From the NCBI RefSeq assembly GCF_964340395.1, contig NC_135554.1:11420751-11484750 (forward strand): a stretch of DNA of 64,000 nucleotides, given 5' to 3'. The notes beneath the pieces are model-generated. The model searched no databases. It was not told the DNA's origin and saw only the letters and a program-made list of their open reading frames with translations. This DNA comes from Glandiceps talaboti (Eukaryota > Hemichordata > Enteropneusta > Spengelidae). A program made the position numbers and the translations under genes. Position 1 is the first letter of the stretch. The number at the start of each line of letters is the position of its first letter. Below are positions 13,761 through 25,010 of the stretch, one piece after another.

Positions 13761-14440
13761 GTACATCTTTGTCTAGGGAAGCTTGTATCAAATCACATGA
13801 TCAGAGGAGTAACAACGATCGTCCCATACTAGCTCTTACATACCATTCCTTTTCAACTAGAGTTAAAAACATTATATACAAGCATTTTAATATCTTACGT
13901 TCTAATAGGGTTACCAATTCATTGTTTCCTGCAGTACCATTAACAGCTTGGCGTCGTGATACCAGTCTTAGAGATATGGTGGTACGTACAGAACAACGTG
14001 AATTGGAAGTTAATGCTGGTTCTTTTCTGTGCGATCGTACTCGATGTGGTACATGTCGTTTCATTATTAATACTAATCATGTTTTTGGCCCTAAGAACAG
14101 TGTGCCTGTTACAAGTAGATTTACTTGTATTAGTACTAATGTAGTGTATTGCATTACATGTCAAAAATGTGGTTTTCTATATATAGGTTCAACTGTACGT
14201 CGTCTTGGTGATCGTTTCGTGGAACATCTCCGTTTGACCAGACAAAAGAATCGTAACTATCCCGTATCTATGCATTTTATTACAAACGATCATAGTGTAT
14301 CAGATATGCCCATTTCAGGAATTTGTAAGGTTTCTGGTGATGAGAAAGCATTGAGGTTAAAGGAAGAAGAAATCATTTTCCGTCTTGGAACGCTGGAACC
14401 CCTTGGAATTAATAGATTATTCTCGTCTTTCCCAATCTAA
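13757..14440 (+). pseudogene. Penelope-like element C-terminal fragment with GIY-YIG endonuclease
   Basis: This is the 3' end of a Penelope-like retroelement ORF. The N-terminal part, including the reverse transcriptase catalytic core, is missing. What remains starts with the connector region found after the RT (residues resembling LTYHSF and a downstream TAWRRDTSLRDM). It is followed by a Cys-rich knuckle CDRTRCGTC (Cx4Cx2C) and the GIY-YIG endonuclease from about 14141. In the nuclease, VVYCITCQKC stands for the GIY strand and LYIGST for YIG. An Arg and a His are retained in RRLGDRFVEH, and Glu and Asn in KEEEIIF and LGINR. The frame is open to a natural stop at 14440, so this piece is young enough not to have decayed, but as a 5'-truncated copy it cannot be autonomous. 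The apparent Met-Tyr-Val-Cys start is read from the microsatellite. Confidence 0.88.
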
Positions 14441-14696
14441 TCACTGGGTATTTTTTTAAATTTCAGGCGTATTCTATTGGGTTATATTTGGTGCGTGCGA
14501 ATTTAAGAACTTATCCCACGTACAACCGTTTATATATATCACGAGCGGTTTTGTTCCATTATATTTAGAAATGTTCGGGTTTTGACCTGGCATTTTTGTG
14601 TGTCGCCAATTTTTCCTTTGAAAAAGAATATTTATTCGAAACGTCGGATTTAACAGCTATATATACGGACTGGTTTATTAGTTCCTTATGCATTTC
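14441..14696 (+). mobile_element. 3' tail of the Penelope-like element
   Basis: The noncoding tail follows the GIY-YIG frame and carries a small stem-loop (GAATA...TATTC) immediately before CGAAACGTCGG at about 14637-14647. It ends CCTTATGCATTTCTATG, where the (ATGT)n array starts. The same tail occurs inverted at 15936-16106 and, more diverged, at 55241-55382, which defines it as an element terminus. Confidence 0.8.
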
Positions 14697-15033
14697 TATG
14701 TATGTATGTATGTATGTATGTATGTATGTATGTATGTATGTATGTATGTATGTATGTATGTATGTATGTATGTATGTATGTATGTATGTATGTATGTATG
14801 TATGTATGTATGTATGTGTGAATGTATGTGTGTATGTATGTATGTATGTATGTATGTATGTATGTATGTATGTATGTATGTATGTATGTATGTGTGAATG
14901 TATGTATGTATGTATGTATGTATGTATGTATGTATGTATGTGTGTGTGTGTATGTATGTATGTATGTATGTATGTATGTATGTATGTATGTATGTATGTA
15001 TGTATGTATGTATGTATGTATGTATGTATGTAT
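14697..15033. repeat. (ATGT)n microsatellite array, about 340 bp
   Basis: Around 80 ATGT units with a few GTGTGAATG and GTGTGT interruptions, beginning exactly at the PLE tail end. Long MYVC or IHTY open frames over it are artefacts of the 4-bp period. Confidence 0.97.
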
Positions 15034-15613
15034 GAAGATGTATGTATACATTCACATGTTAATAATGAGGTGTTGTAAACATATGTCGCATTGAATTGTT
15101 TATAGCAATTGTTACCGTACGCTATGAAGGATTATTGGATTAATCTCATCTGATTAATCAGCAACGAACCAACTCTCGTAAATCATTCATACTTCGTGGA
15201 CACAGATCGACGTCAGAACAACGCAAAATAAAATTTTATGATATATAGAGAGCCAAAAACTCATTAGGGAATTGGCTCCCTGATCGATTAAAGAAATATT
15301 TATTTCTAATTATACTGTCATCAGTTATTGTTTGAAGGTTATCTTTTTTTTAAAACCGCGAATCGTCGCTCTGACTACACAACAGTGTAATGACGTCACC
15401 TTTCCGCGCTTATCAGCCTGCCCTTGGGAGCGTAGACCGCGCCCACAACGGCCGATCTGTTAGTCTAACGAGACAAGCGTTTATTAACATACCAGCAATA
15501 AGGATGGCAAATGTTCACGTAAGGTAGAAATGGAAGCCTAGCATACCTTTAGCTAAAGATGTTGTAGTGTACGAAATGAATAAAGAAGTGTTATGAATAT
15601 GATGCGTAGTCTC

Positions 15614-15616
<3 letters not shown>
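15034..15616. other. Noncoding, nothing recognised
   Basis: Unique-looking sequence between microsatellites, with no coding or RNA signal. Confidence 0.5.

Positions 15617-15700
<84 letters not shown>
15617..15700. repeat. (TA)n microsatellite
   Basis: About 40 uninterrupted TA units. Such tracts readily extrude cruciforms and are unstable in assemblies. Confidence 0.95.
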
Positions 15701-15703
<3 letters not shown>

Positions 15704-15771
15704 TGAAGTGTGAAGTCCCTAATAGCCTTTCGTACCTATTGCCTCATCAATTGGTATGTAACATTGTTGTG
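15700..15771 (+). repeat. Second copy of the 13420-13490 segment
   Basis: Phrases GTCCCTAATAGCCTTTCGTA and CATCAATTGGTATGTAA repeat those at 13432-13475 in the same orientation. The two copies therefore bracket the PLE fragment and its arrays as roughly 70-bp direct repeats 2.3 kb apart. Confidence 0.8.
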
Positions 15772-15835
15772 TTTATATATATATAAACTCAGTATGTGCA
15801 ATGTGTCTATACTGGAGTAAACAGTGCTCAATACA

Positions 15836-15925
15836 TGTATGTATGCACATTGATGTATGCATGTATGTGCGTGCGTGCGTGCGTGCGCATGTATGTATGT
15901 ATGTATGTATGTATGTATGTATGTA
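15836..15925. repeat. (ATGT)n / (GTGC)n microsatellite
   Basis: ATGT units surround a short GTGC run and end 10 bp before the inverted PLE tail. Confidence 0.95.
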
Positions 15926-15935
15926 GAAAAAAAAA

Positions 15936-16106
15936 ATGCATAAGGAACTAATAAACCAGTCCGTATATATAGCTGTTAAATCCGACGTTTCAAATAAATA
16001 TTCTTTATCAAAGGAAAAATTGGCGAGACAGAGAAATGCCAGGTGACAACCCGAACATTTCTAAATATAATGGAACAAAACCGCGCGTGATATAAATAAA
16101 CGGTTA
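15936..16106 (-). mobile_element. Inverted copy of the PLE 3' tail
   Basis: The reverse complement matches about 14520-14696 almost base for base, including the stem-loop, GAAACGTCGGATTTAACAG and CCTTATGCATTT. It is flanked on both sides by (ATGT)n runs (15890-15925 and 16106-16129) and lacks any coding sequence. This is either a severely truncated PLE insertion or part of an inverted duplication. Confidence 0.85.
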
Positions 16107-16571
16107 TGTATGTATGTATGTATGTATGTGTTATGACGGACCTTTTTGACATATTGTTTGATATATCGTTGGTATTTAAATAGTAAGTAATATTTTAAAA
16201 TTATTTCTTATTGTCTGCCGATTACGAGATTGGTTGACATTGTCTTTGTGATCTGTACTATAATGAAACTGACATAAGTCTTGAAACACATGCACTAAAC
16301 ACAAACTATCGCGAAAACTGATGTCATTATTATATTGTCACGTGACCAAAGGAGTGTAATTTACGACCGGTATCTATCTATGCGTATCTGCTATATGATG
16401 CTAACCAGACTCGCTTCGACCGTCAATTATATATTTTATTCCCCCCTTAAAAGTATTATCATGGAGTATTGGCGTCATTATTAATGTTCCTGGAGGGTAG
16501 AATATGGTAATTATGATTGTTTACATTGCTGCCTGTCACCTCTTCCATTGGTTACGATGAAAATTGTACAG
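16107..16571. other. 5' flank or 5' UTR of K2P-1
   Basis: No coding sequence. TTGTACAG at 16564-16571 could be a 3' splice site, placing an untranslated exon boundary 10 bp before the start codon. The pyrimidine tract is mediocre, so this is uncertain. No clear TATA or initiator was identified. Confidence 0.35.
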
Positions 16572-16581
16572 GTCTGACCAC

Positions 16582-16972
16582 ATGGCTTCAACATCGGACG
16601 GCGAGAACGCAACTGGCGTGAAAAAACGCAAAAAATGTTGCTCAACAACATTGCAAGGCAATATCGTCTTAGTGGTGATCGTGGCTGCATTTCTGTTAAT
16701 CGGTGCTGTTGTATTTGTGCAACTCGAGGAAGATCACGAAAGGCAGGCTAAGTTGAATCTAGAACGAACCAAGTCGTATATTATCTCCAATCTGACGGAT
16801 GCTATACTTCACAACGAGGAACACATCAACTTGAGTGCCATTGTCAGAAAATATCTAGATGAATACGAAAATGAAGTATTAATATCGGCCAAGTTAGGAA
16901 TAACGACCAAGGGAAATAAATGGAGCCTCCCAACGGCATTCTTGCTTAGTGTAACGGTGATCAGTACTATCG
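16582..16972 (+). CDS. K2P-1 exon 1: two-pore-domain K+ channel, N-terminus, M1 and start of pore 1
   Basis: First coding exon of a K2P (KCNK-family) potassium leak channel. Joined to 29168-30258 it gives 493 aa. K2P subunits dimerise and pass background K+ current at the plasma membrane. Residues 1-27 are cytoplasmic and contain KKRKKCC (14-20). M1 is about 28-48. The extracellular cap loop (about 49-112) has two N-glycosylation sequons (N70-L-T, N83-L-S) and no cysteine, so the inter-subunit cap disulfide of most K2Ps is absent. The pore-1 helix is about 117-129. The exon ends after the first base of the GYG glycine codon, with donor GTGAGT at 16973, giving a phase 1 intron. This is a position known to be conserved in many K2P genes. 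The start is the ATG at 16582; an in-frame TTG upstream is not a likely start. The M2-M3 linker and short tail encoded in exon 2 point to a TRESK-like arrangement, but orthology is not established. Confidence 0.92.
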
Positions 16973-18334
16973 GTGAGTATTTATTTCTGATATCAATCAA
17001 TAACCATCGCTTCAATTCAATGGTGAGCATACAGTTCACAAAATAAAACTGAGTACTTAGTAAAAGCATGAACTGCTCATATATCATACTGAAATTATAT
17101 CAACAAAGCACCATTGTAAGCTATATTGTTGAAAATGATAATGGAAGGAACTCTCACTTTATTTGTTGTCCTAAGGTGTCCAGGGACGAGTTCAAATACT
17201 ACAAATAAAACGTTTGTTATTGCCTTTTGTCCATGGCCTCATCAGTTACACATACCAGCTGTATATATTCAAAGAAACAAACGCTGACATCGAGAGTTGA
17301 TCTAATGATTAATATCCTATAAATTAAGCATAATGAACAAGCGATGGTCGAGGAATGCTTTTCTCTCAATCGGTATAAAGTAGAAAAACTAACTGAGATG
17401 TAATTCTGACGATTCTGTTCACCCCAAAGTGACATGAAGTTCTTGATTCACACTCCGATAGTTCAGTTAACATATCTATACTATTTTAGCCACACGGTAA
17501 TGTAGAGTTATTAATAAACATGGCATTGACCTATACCGTCACTCGTTACAGACAAGGGCATTTTTCCCCTAATACCCATGACTATGTAATTCACTCCTCA
17601 ACTCTATCGCTGCATATAATACCCTCCCACTGTCTCTGAGACGTGTAGATTAAAAGAAAAACACTAACTGTACTACGAATAGACATAACCGTGGTGGTCT
17701 TTCAGTGAATAAAATATTACTTTTTTTTATGAATACTGTTTTCTTTTGTGTTGAGTGTACCTGAGAGAGTAATTGCAATAGATACAGTTGAATGAACACG
17801 CGTACGCACGTAGCCTCGTCGGGGGTACTGCTGGTAGCTAAAGGTTGCAAATATAACAATAGCTAGATGAAGACACTGTCCCCAGAAAATTGTGAAAGAG
17901 AATAATATATGCAAACCATTAGAGGATTTGGAAACTTGTAAAATTTCTCAAAAGACTGGTACCAGTCTATTCTACGAGGTCCCCATAACCAAAATGGCTG
18001 CGGCGTGGTTCAACAAATCACCATGTAATTTTTATAACAGCAATGACCTTAATTTTGTAATCTCATCAGTAGCACGTGTTAAGCTCACAATATATGGATA
18101 GTTATGGATGTTAACACTTTTCTTTGTCAAGGATCACAAGGGGAAATTTGAATATAAAAAATCCACGTTTCAATCAACTGCTGTTGTCAACCATTCAAGA
18201 GTACTCTGTTAATGTGAGAGTATTCCAATATTATATCGACGACTGACAGCCATCAAGATTACCTTGCAATGAGACCATAACCTAATAAAAAAAGGGTCAC
18301 GACCTCACGCTTATAAGTATAAGGTTATGTAAGT
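16973..18334 (+). other. K2P-1 intron, first part
   Basis: The intron runs 16973-29167 (12.2 kb), bounded by GTGAGT and TTTTCCAG. In this part I see no exon-like or repeat feature. Confidence 0.7.
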
Positions 18335-18577
18335 GTTAGAATCGGTGAACCTCTCCTCTATTAGTAATGGTAGTAGCTACACATGTCTGGTAGTGTGAAT
18401 TCATCGTTCCTGTTTCTTGACTTTCACTCAGAGATGATTTTCTTTCTTTTGCTGTGAGTGATATTTCAGGTTGATCTATTCTTTCTATCAATGTTCTGCC
18501 AGTTTCTCCTACACATTTCAACCCACAGTCCTCACAGCAGCACTCGTAAACTACTTCATACTGTTCTCTCTCTTTTT
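18335..18577 (-). pseudogene. Decayed GIY-YIG endonuclease fragment of a second PLE type
   Basis: Reading the minus strand from about 18577 gives a continuous frame with VVYECCCEDCG, then CVGETGRTLIERI, and further on a SLSESQETGT segment, ending at a stop near 18337. This follows the GIY-YIG pattern of Penelope-like elements (aromatic strand, CxxC, YVGETGRTL-like motif, Arg). The Tyr of YIG is replaced (KCVGE) and the conserved His-containing stretch is altered, so it is a relic. It differs in sequence from the copy at 14141-14440. Confidence 0.7.
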
Positions 18578-19334
18578 TTTTTTAGCAAGTGGGTCATTAG
18601 GCATTGCGTACTGTAATATTCGACTTTTACAATACACTGAGCTGACGAGTAGTTGTGCTACTTTAATTAAGTAAATATCAACTTCACTTGAAAGTAAATT
18701 CACCAGAGATTTCTAGAGTACACAAGTCAAAGTATATCATGTTGTTCCAGAATTAACGCCAATGACTCGCAGACTTCCACTGAATACACACTTCTTGATT
18801 TCTGGGGGATTTGACGTTTTAAAAAAAGGTTAAGTCAGACATATTTGTACCTGCACTAGTACACGTGTATTGATAACTGCGTTGAAATCTTGTAAAGAAA
18901 CCTTACTGTGCTTGACATGTCTTCCCCCTGGGAATTTCATATAATTTTCTCTTGGAAACCCTCCTGTGATTGCATCACATATAAGGCCAAAAGAAGCTAG
19001 AGGACGACTTGTTTTTGGTCAGCGCGCGCATCACTTAAATACCCTTGCGTTGGTCTTTCTTTGTGTGTTTGGCAAGCCCATGCAGTTTGCAGATCCATGG
19101 GGAAACACAAAATTAACTCTCCCTACTTCAATGAAGATAATTGCAGAGCCAATCATGAACAAGCAAATGACAACTGCCCTACACACACTGACTTGCTCTA
19201 AAGTACTAAATAAAGAGAACAGTAACTGTCACAAATAGTAGATTTAGTGACAGAATAAAAAAATAAAAATAAAAATAAAAATATTTGCGAGGTCGCACTA
19301 CTTTCGACAAAATGCCCTGACCAGAAACAGTAGT

Positions 19335-19571
19335 ATGAATGTATGTATGTATGTATGTATGTATGTATGTATGTATGTATGTATGTATGTATGTGTGTAT
19401 GTATGTGTGTATGTGTGTATGCGTGTATGCGTGTATGTGTGTATGTATGTATGTATGTATGTATGTATGTATGTATGTATGTATGTATGTATGTGTGTAT
19501 GTATGTATGTATGTATGTAAAACAAATGTATGTATGTATGTATGTATGTATGTATGTATGTATGTATGTAT
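19335..19571. repeat. (ATGT)n microsatellite array
   Basis: ATGT units with GTGT and GCGT variants and one 8-bp interruption near 19520. Intronic. Confidence 0.95.
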
Positions 19572-20368
19572 AGAACAGATAATACTATATAATTGATAGT
19601 CTACTAATTTATATAATTGTGAGGATATTGTAGAACTATCTACATTCGTCTGTTAACTTTGATGATTATTGACCGTCACGCTTGTTAATGTCAATTGAAA
19701 TTATAAGACAACCATAGTTCTGAGGAGTTATTCAAGTATACAACGAGTATTATGTAATGTAGGTGGATATTTGTTTGTCCACAAAGAATTCACCCCGGTG
19801 AACTCATCGATCATGACCATTCAGAAGTGAACACATTCTCAGTACAGCTTGTCGTAAATGACTCCCTGTCTAAACATAAACAAGACGCTGGTTTCTCATC
19901 AATTATATGCCCACAGTGCAGTGTACAGACCGTTAAAATTGCTGCTAACTACATGCTACAATTGTGGCAATTAGATGTTGCAGATAGGTCAATTTTCAGT
20001 GTATGTATATATTTATATGTATATATTTATATGTACATCTATTAAGTGGTGATATATTTCAAGCACTGCTTTTCTGATATCTAGATAGGATCATCACGTC
20101 GGTACTTACCGTAAATTGATACAGTAAGTATATTTGCGCATGCATCTCTCAGTGACTGTGTTCAATGTTGAAGCATGCATATGTGCAATTCATGGCATTG
20201 CATCTTAGAAATAAATCAAGGAATGAATGCGCGCCTTTCTTTGACAAGGGTAAAACTTACAGGTGGAAATATAACGGATGCAGACAGTTTTGAGTTGAAT
20301 GTAAAATGTATATTAATTAGTAGAGTCACGTCCTAAGAAAAACACAAACTAGCAACAGTCAACGAGAC
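19572..20368 (+). other. K2P-1 intron, unassigned
   Basis: No gene or clear repeat seen beyond short TA/TG-rich phrases near 20005-20040. Confidence 0.5.
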
Positions 20369-20488
20369 GTATGGATGGATGGATGGATGGTTGGATGGAT
20401 GGATGAATGAATGAATGAATGAATGAATGAATGAATGAATGAATGAATGGATGAATGAGTGAATGAATGAATGAATGAATGAATGAAT
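20369..20488. repeat. (GGAT)n-(GAAT)n compound microsatellite
   Basis: GGAT units pass into GAAT units. Immediately downstream, the phrases 'accatggtgac' and 'gccatggtgac' repeat several times near 20530-20570. Confidence 0.93.
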
Positions 20489-20644
20489 AAACCACCAACA
20501 TACATGTATCCCACGTATCTAACATGATTGCCATGGTGACATGATTACCATGGTGACAAATTAACCATGGCAAGAGATCTAGAGTCACGTGAAGAAAGCC
20601 ACAAATGATTAAATAATCCTTTTAGGCAAAGATAAAAAAATGTT

Positions 20645-21035
20645 TATTTCCGATAAAATGACGTAACATTGTGTAAGTCGGAGATAAAATATTTTTTTCT
20701 TCTATTTTTGTTGTTGAGAAATTGCTTCGACCACAAGACAAGATACTTCTTTGTTTTAACACCACTTTCCAGACAGCGATAAATCATGTTTTTTTTTTCA
20801 AGAATATAAGTTAACTCTACACAGTACAGTCTACATATTGTGTTCGTATACTTCACATAATTGTCTTCATTTAATTTTATTTCATACATCATCAAACTAT
20901 CACAGAAGCAGTGACCAAAGATACCTTGGAAAGAAAATATATACGGATACAGCAATAGCCTAAAGAGTCGATGGCTTTAACTAGGGTCGGCCAGGTTACC
21001 GGAAACAAACTATTCTTTTATTTGGCCTTGTTGTG
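20645..21035 (+). repeat. Dispersed repeat, copy 1 (pairs with 33040-33395)
   Basis: The segment ends with a phrase (GGTTACCGGAAACAAACTATT then TTTGGCC) that closely matches GGTTATCGGTAACACACTATT...CGGCC near 33345-33390. Upstream parts also align in order. The same terminal theme (TAACCGG...ACAA...TTTAGGCC) closes the related repeats at 22395 and 32636. Probably a nonautonomous transposon family; class unknown. Confidence 0.5.
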
Positions 21036-21569
21036 TGCCGTATGTATTCGAACAACTCGCATCCCATTGTTTTCAACAGAGAGGATGACGTAGCGGTTTG
21101 TATATTCCAGTACTGACCAAAATCAACCCGGAACTGTCTTCTATATTGACTGAAATCAACCTGGAACTATTTTCATAGATCAAAAAAAGAAAAAAAGAAA
21201 AAAAAAGTTTTGTCTACATCAAAATCTACTTTATTGCTAAAAAAAAAGAAAGATATGGGTTCGGATGGCAATTCTGTCATTAGCGTAATCATGTTATAAA
21301 CTGCAGCTGGAGTTGAATGTAAATAAGTATATAGGTCATCGACATGTAACGTTATCTTATTGTGACAGTCGTAAGTATGGTACCCAAACTGAGGTACAAC
21401 CCCCCCCCCCACCCCCTCAAAGTGAGGTACTTCCCCCAGCCTTAACGGTAACTACTATCCTAGCACAGGCGATACAATATGTCAGGCCACAGAAGGAATA
21501 CAGCTAGACGATTGATAGTTTAAATGTGCAACATCATTTGACATATACATACAGTCTATTTCAAAATAC

Positions 21570-21830
21570 TGTGCAGCTTTTCTGTTCTATACAAACCACG
21601 CAGAAACCAATACAAGAAATTATATGCCACACTTCAATAGCAAGTTCGCATTTTATGCTACATTTAGTCTAAATGAAATAAATTATTAAACTCCATGTAG
21701 ACATTTTGGGCGTGTTTTTCTTAGTATCAAACTCAAAATGAAAGTAAATGTCCTTTGCGGTGTTCATTTGGTGTCTGTATGGTGGCATGTGTAGTTCATT
21801 TCACTTAGACAAAATCATGTAGGAAGAAAC
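21570..21830 (+). mobile_element. Inverted-terminal-repeat element family, diverged or truncated copy
   Basis: Contains the family phrases CGCAGAAACCAATA near 21600 and TTAGACAAAATCATGTAG near 21805, seen also in the copies at 26970-27336 and 34366-34736. The right terminal repeat cannot be found, so it is probably truncated. Confidence 0.55.
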
Positions 21831-22394
21831 TATACTATTTTGTTCTTTGTAATATTTCTCCACTTATCATTTCGTATATGAAAATAACATTCGTGGAGGC
21901 ATATATTAATAAAATAACCTTGATATTGGTACATGCCTTTGCTCCATGCAGGAATACATTTGCGTCCGTCCCGGCCTTGCCCTCGAATTTGTAACCCAAT
22001 ATCGAGGCAATAAAACATAATTAATAGCATATAGTAGATGTTTGTGCAGTCTAATTAATGAACTATTAGTAAACTAACATGCCAGGTAAATTGGTTCATA
22101 CAAGGTCAAAGCGTTATTGAGAATGAAATATTTCTTGATATCCAGTTTTATATTGTTGTTTTATTTTGAGTTGATGTCAGTCACTGAAGTTCCGCAACCA
22201 TTATTTCTTGCGAGACTTCACTAGGAATATTTTGAAAGTGTAAGCGAGTGTCCTTTTGTTCTTTTGTTTTGGATATTAAGTGAATATCAATCCTTGGTTA
22301 ACTTTGTCAAATCGGGATCAGTAACAATTCTTCCTTAGTGTATCTTAATATTCACCTTTCCTTTCTCGTTCATTTCTTTCAGTTCGTCTAAACT

Positions 22395-22775
22395 TTTAGG
22401 CCTAAAAATAATAATTTGTGTAGTTCCGATTATGTTCAATTTTAGAATAGGTTGGGTTGGTAGATATTTTATTTTATTTTTGTATAAACATTTTTTTTTC
22501 ATATGTGAGTGTCTAGTTCAGTTAGTCATGTTTTTCATTGTTTTCCATATGGTCTCTGTGTTATTGGTTTCTTCTCATCAGATGTACAGCCATTACAGAT
22601 TGGAAGAACAGTTTTATGTTGTCGTTTTGAGCTGATGTCAGTTTCCGCAACCAGGCTTCTGAGGATTTTATTAATTTTTTCACGAACACGTAAAAAAAAG
22701 TTTAGGGTTGACTGTGAATTCGAAAAACTAGGTGGGATCGAGTAACCGGGTCCAAAACAATTGTTTAGGCCTTAT
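22395..22775 (+). repeat. Dispersed repeat, copy 2 (clear match to 32636-32985)
   Basis: Shared long phrases include GAGTGTCTAGTTCAG, GGTCTCTGTGTTATTGG, TTCTTCTCATCAGATGTACA and AAAGTTTAGGGT. Both copies start near TAGGCC and end TTTAGGCCTT, suggesting short inverted ends. There is no coding capacity. Confidence 0.85.
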
Positions 22776-23146
22776 CAGTTCCACGTTAGTTAGTAAGTTA
22801 GGTCAGGGGGACACATAATTGTAGGTTTAGACAAGTTCTTGGCTCTCTGTAAAATTGCAAGTTTCATATATATTGGTTTAATCTTCAGTAGTAATATGCC
22901 CAGGTTGCTTTCTACTTGAAGTTGTTATTTCTTATGACAAGCAGGCAGTCTTTCATGATAATTCAATCTCTGTCGAATCTACGTCATCTATACCAGTAAT
23001 CAGCTAGCAAGGATAATATTAAATTTTGCATTTTCCATTTCGTGCGCACATGTATGTACACATAAGTAGTTTGTGTGGTATTTATGGCTATCTGCCTATA
23101 ATACGTAAAACAAAAAACAAAAACAAAAAACAAACAATAGAGAGAT

Positions 23147-23238
23147 TACATACATACATACATACATACACACATACATACATACATACATACATACATA
23201 CATACATACATACATACATACATACATACATACATACA
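23147..23238. repeat. (ACAT)n microsatellite
   Basis: About 22 ACAT units with one ACAC interruption. Confidence 0.95.
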
Positions 23239-23767
23239 CAGATGAAACCGAAAATAAAACATATATATCGTAAGAGGTGAACACTTTTCTCCACGGCCGA
23301 CTGCCTGGAAAGTTGCCTCAGGCGTTGAAAAAAAAAGATGGGCTGTGGGGTCAAAGTTTCTATAAAATGTGATACTTTCTTAGAGGGGATACTACTTACA
23401 TTTCAATGTGTGTCTTAAAATTATAATAGCTTCACATATTACCCTGGAAGCGATTAAACCTTTCTCGGGACAGTCAAAAGCAGATTTATTTGATTCTTTT
23501 GTTGCGTAAAAATACAAATATAAATGATTTATCTATTATACTTCGATAAAACCATAACAAAAAAGTTAAGATTGTGTTTTCGTCACGATTCAAGTTATTC
23601 AAGGAATTTTGATGTTATGTTAACACTGTACTCTTTTGCATCATAATTTAGGATACTTACTATGGTTCTTGGCCGATATGATATACAACTTTTATAAAAT
23701 AATGTAATGGAGTATACTACCAACATTCACTAAGTACCGGCAGAGCCTCTCGTATTTGGGTTTACAA
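23239..23767 (+). other. K2P-1 intron, unassigned
   Basis: Nothing recognisable. Confidence 0.5.
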
Positions 23768-24145
23768 TACACACACACACACACGCACGCACGCACGCAC
23801 TCACTCACTCACTCACTCACTCACTCACTCACTCACTCACTCACCCACTCACTCACTCACTCACTCAGGCAAGCAGGCAGACAGACAGACAGACAGACAG
23901 ACAGCTAGACACACATACACACATACATACATACATACATACATACATATTACATACATACATACATACATACATACTTGCATGCATGCATGCATGCATG
24001 CATACATACATACATACATACATACATACATACATACATACATACATACATACATACATACATACATACATACATACTATACCAACAAACAAACAAACAA
24101 ACAAACAAACAAACAAACAAACAAACAAACAAACAAACAAACAAA
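23768..24145. repeat. Complex microsatellite: (CA)n, (GCAC)n, (TCAC)n, (GACA)n, (ACAT)n, (GCAT)n, (CAAA)n
   Basis: Seven different short motifs are concatenated with abrupt boundaries, each differing from its neighbour by one base per unit. This is consistent with successive point mutation and slippage expansion. All long open frames here are artefacts. Confidence 0.95.
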
Positions 24146-24917
24146 GCGAAGCCCATCTGTGAAAAAAATATTCACTCATTATACCACTTCGTAAATGTTG
24201 ACGTCAGGGTTTCATTTTCAAACTAGCATCACTAGCATTTATAATTCAGAATTTCACTAATTGACCTGAAAACTATTTTTATCCAATTAACTATAAGTGG
24301 TAAATTTCGCTTGTGAGGAGAGGAGACCACACAGTTAATGGATCAGTAAACACACTACTACAGATAAAGAAATACCGCTATTGTAGTACTGATAACAAGA
24401 TTGATGATCTACATAGCATAATGAAGAATTCCATCAACTTTGCATCATTTAGGGCCAGGTCATATTTAACAGACGGGGTGGGGGTGGGGGTGTTTTGGAG
24501 GTCAATATGGATTTTCTGAATCTTTAACTGCAGCCCTCCCACAACTCCCACACCCCCGTTCCTGACCCTAACCCGATATACAAAACCAGGAATTCTTAAA
24601 CTATACACAAAATACGAAATGGTCGACTTTCATATTCCTATATCCTCGCCTCACTATACAGCTAGCTAAAATGACCGTGCCCTTAATTACTTAATGTTCC
24701 ATTAGTCGGATGAAAAATGATATGGTTTCGATTACACAGTTATCATATACACAGGTAGAACCAGTATCGTACAGATATTTTTATTTTTGTTTTTCGTGTT
24801 TTCTTATCTTCTTATATTTTGGGGTCTTGTCTTGTTTTTCGTCTAGCATTTTGATTTTCAGTTTAAAGTTACATAAAAGCTAAGAACAAATATTCCGACG
24901 GGGAAAGTCATGTACAT

Positions 24918-24919
<2 letters not shown>

Positions 24920-25007
<88 letters not shown>
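24920..25007. repeat. (TA)n microsatellite
   Basis: More than 40 TA units, followed after about 40 bp by a second short TA run at 25051-25066. Confidence 0.95.

Positions 25008-25010
<3 letters not shown>

Noticed and set aside
14615-14650. An active hammerhead ribozyme in the PLE tail
   Set aside because: The GAAA side and a stem are present, but the CUGAUGA core is not intact in any of the four copies, so activity is not supported by the sequence.
14596-15094. Long open frames of MYVC / IHTY repeats, up to 160 codons
   Set aside because: They arise because a 4-bp period without stops is open in several frames on both strands. The same occurs at 19.3, 23.1, 24.0 and 55.4 kb. No non-repeat coding sequence is attached.
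23147-24145. CRISPR-like regular repeats
   Set aside because: The periodicity is simple 4-bp microsatellite without unique spacers, in an animal genome.
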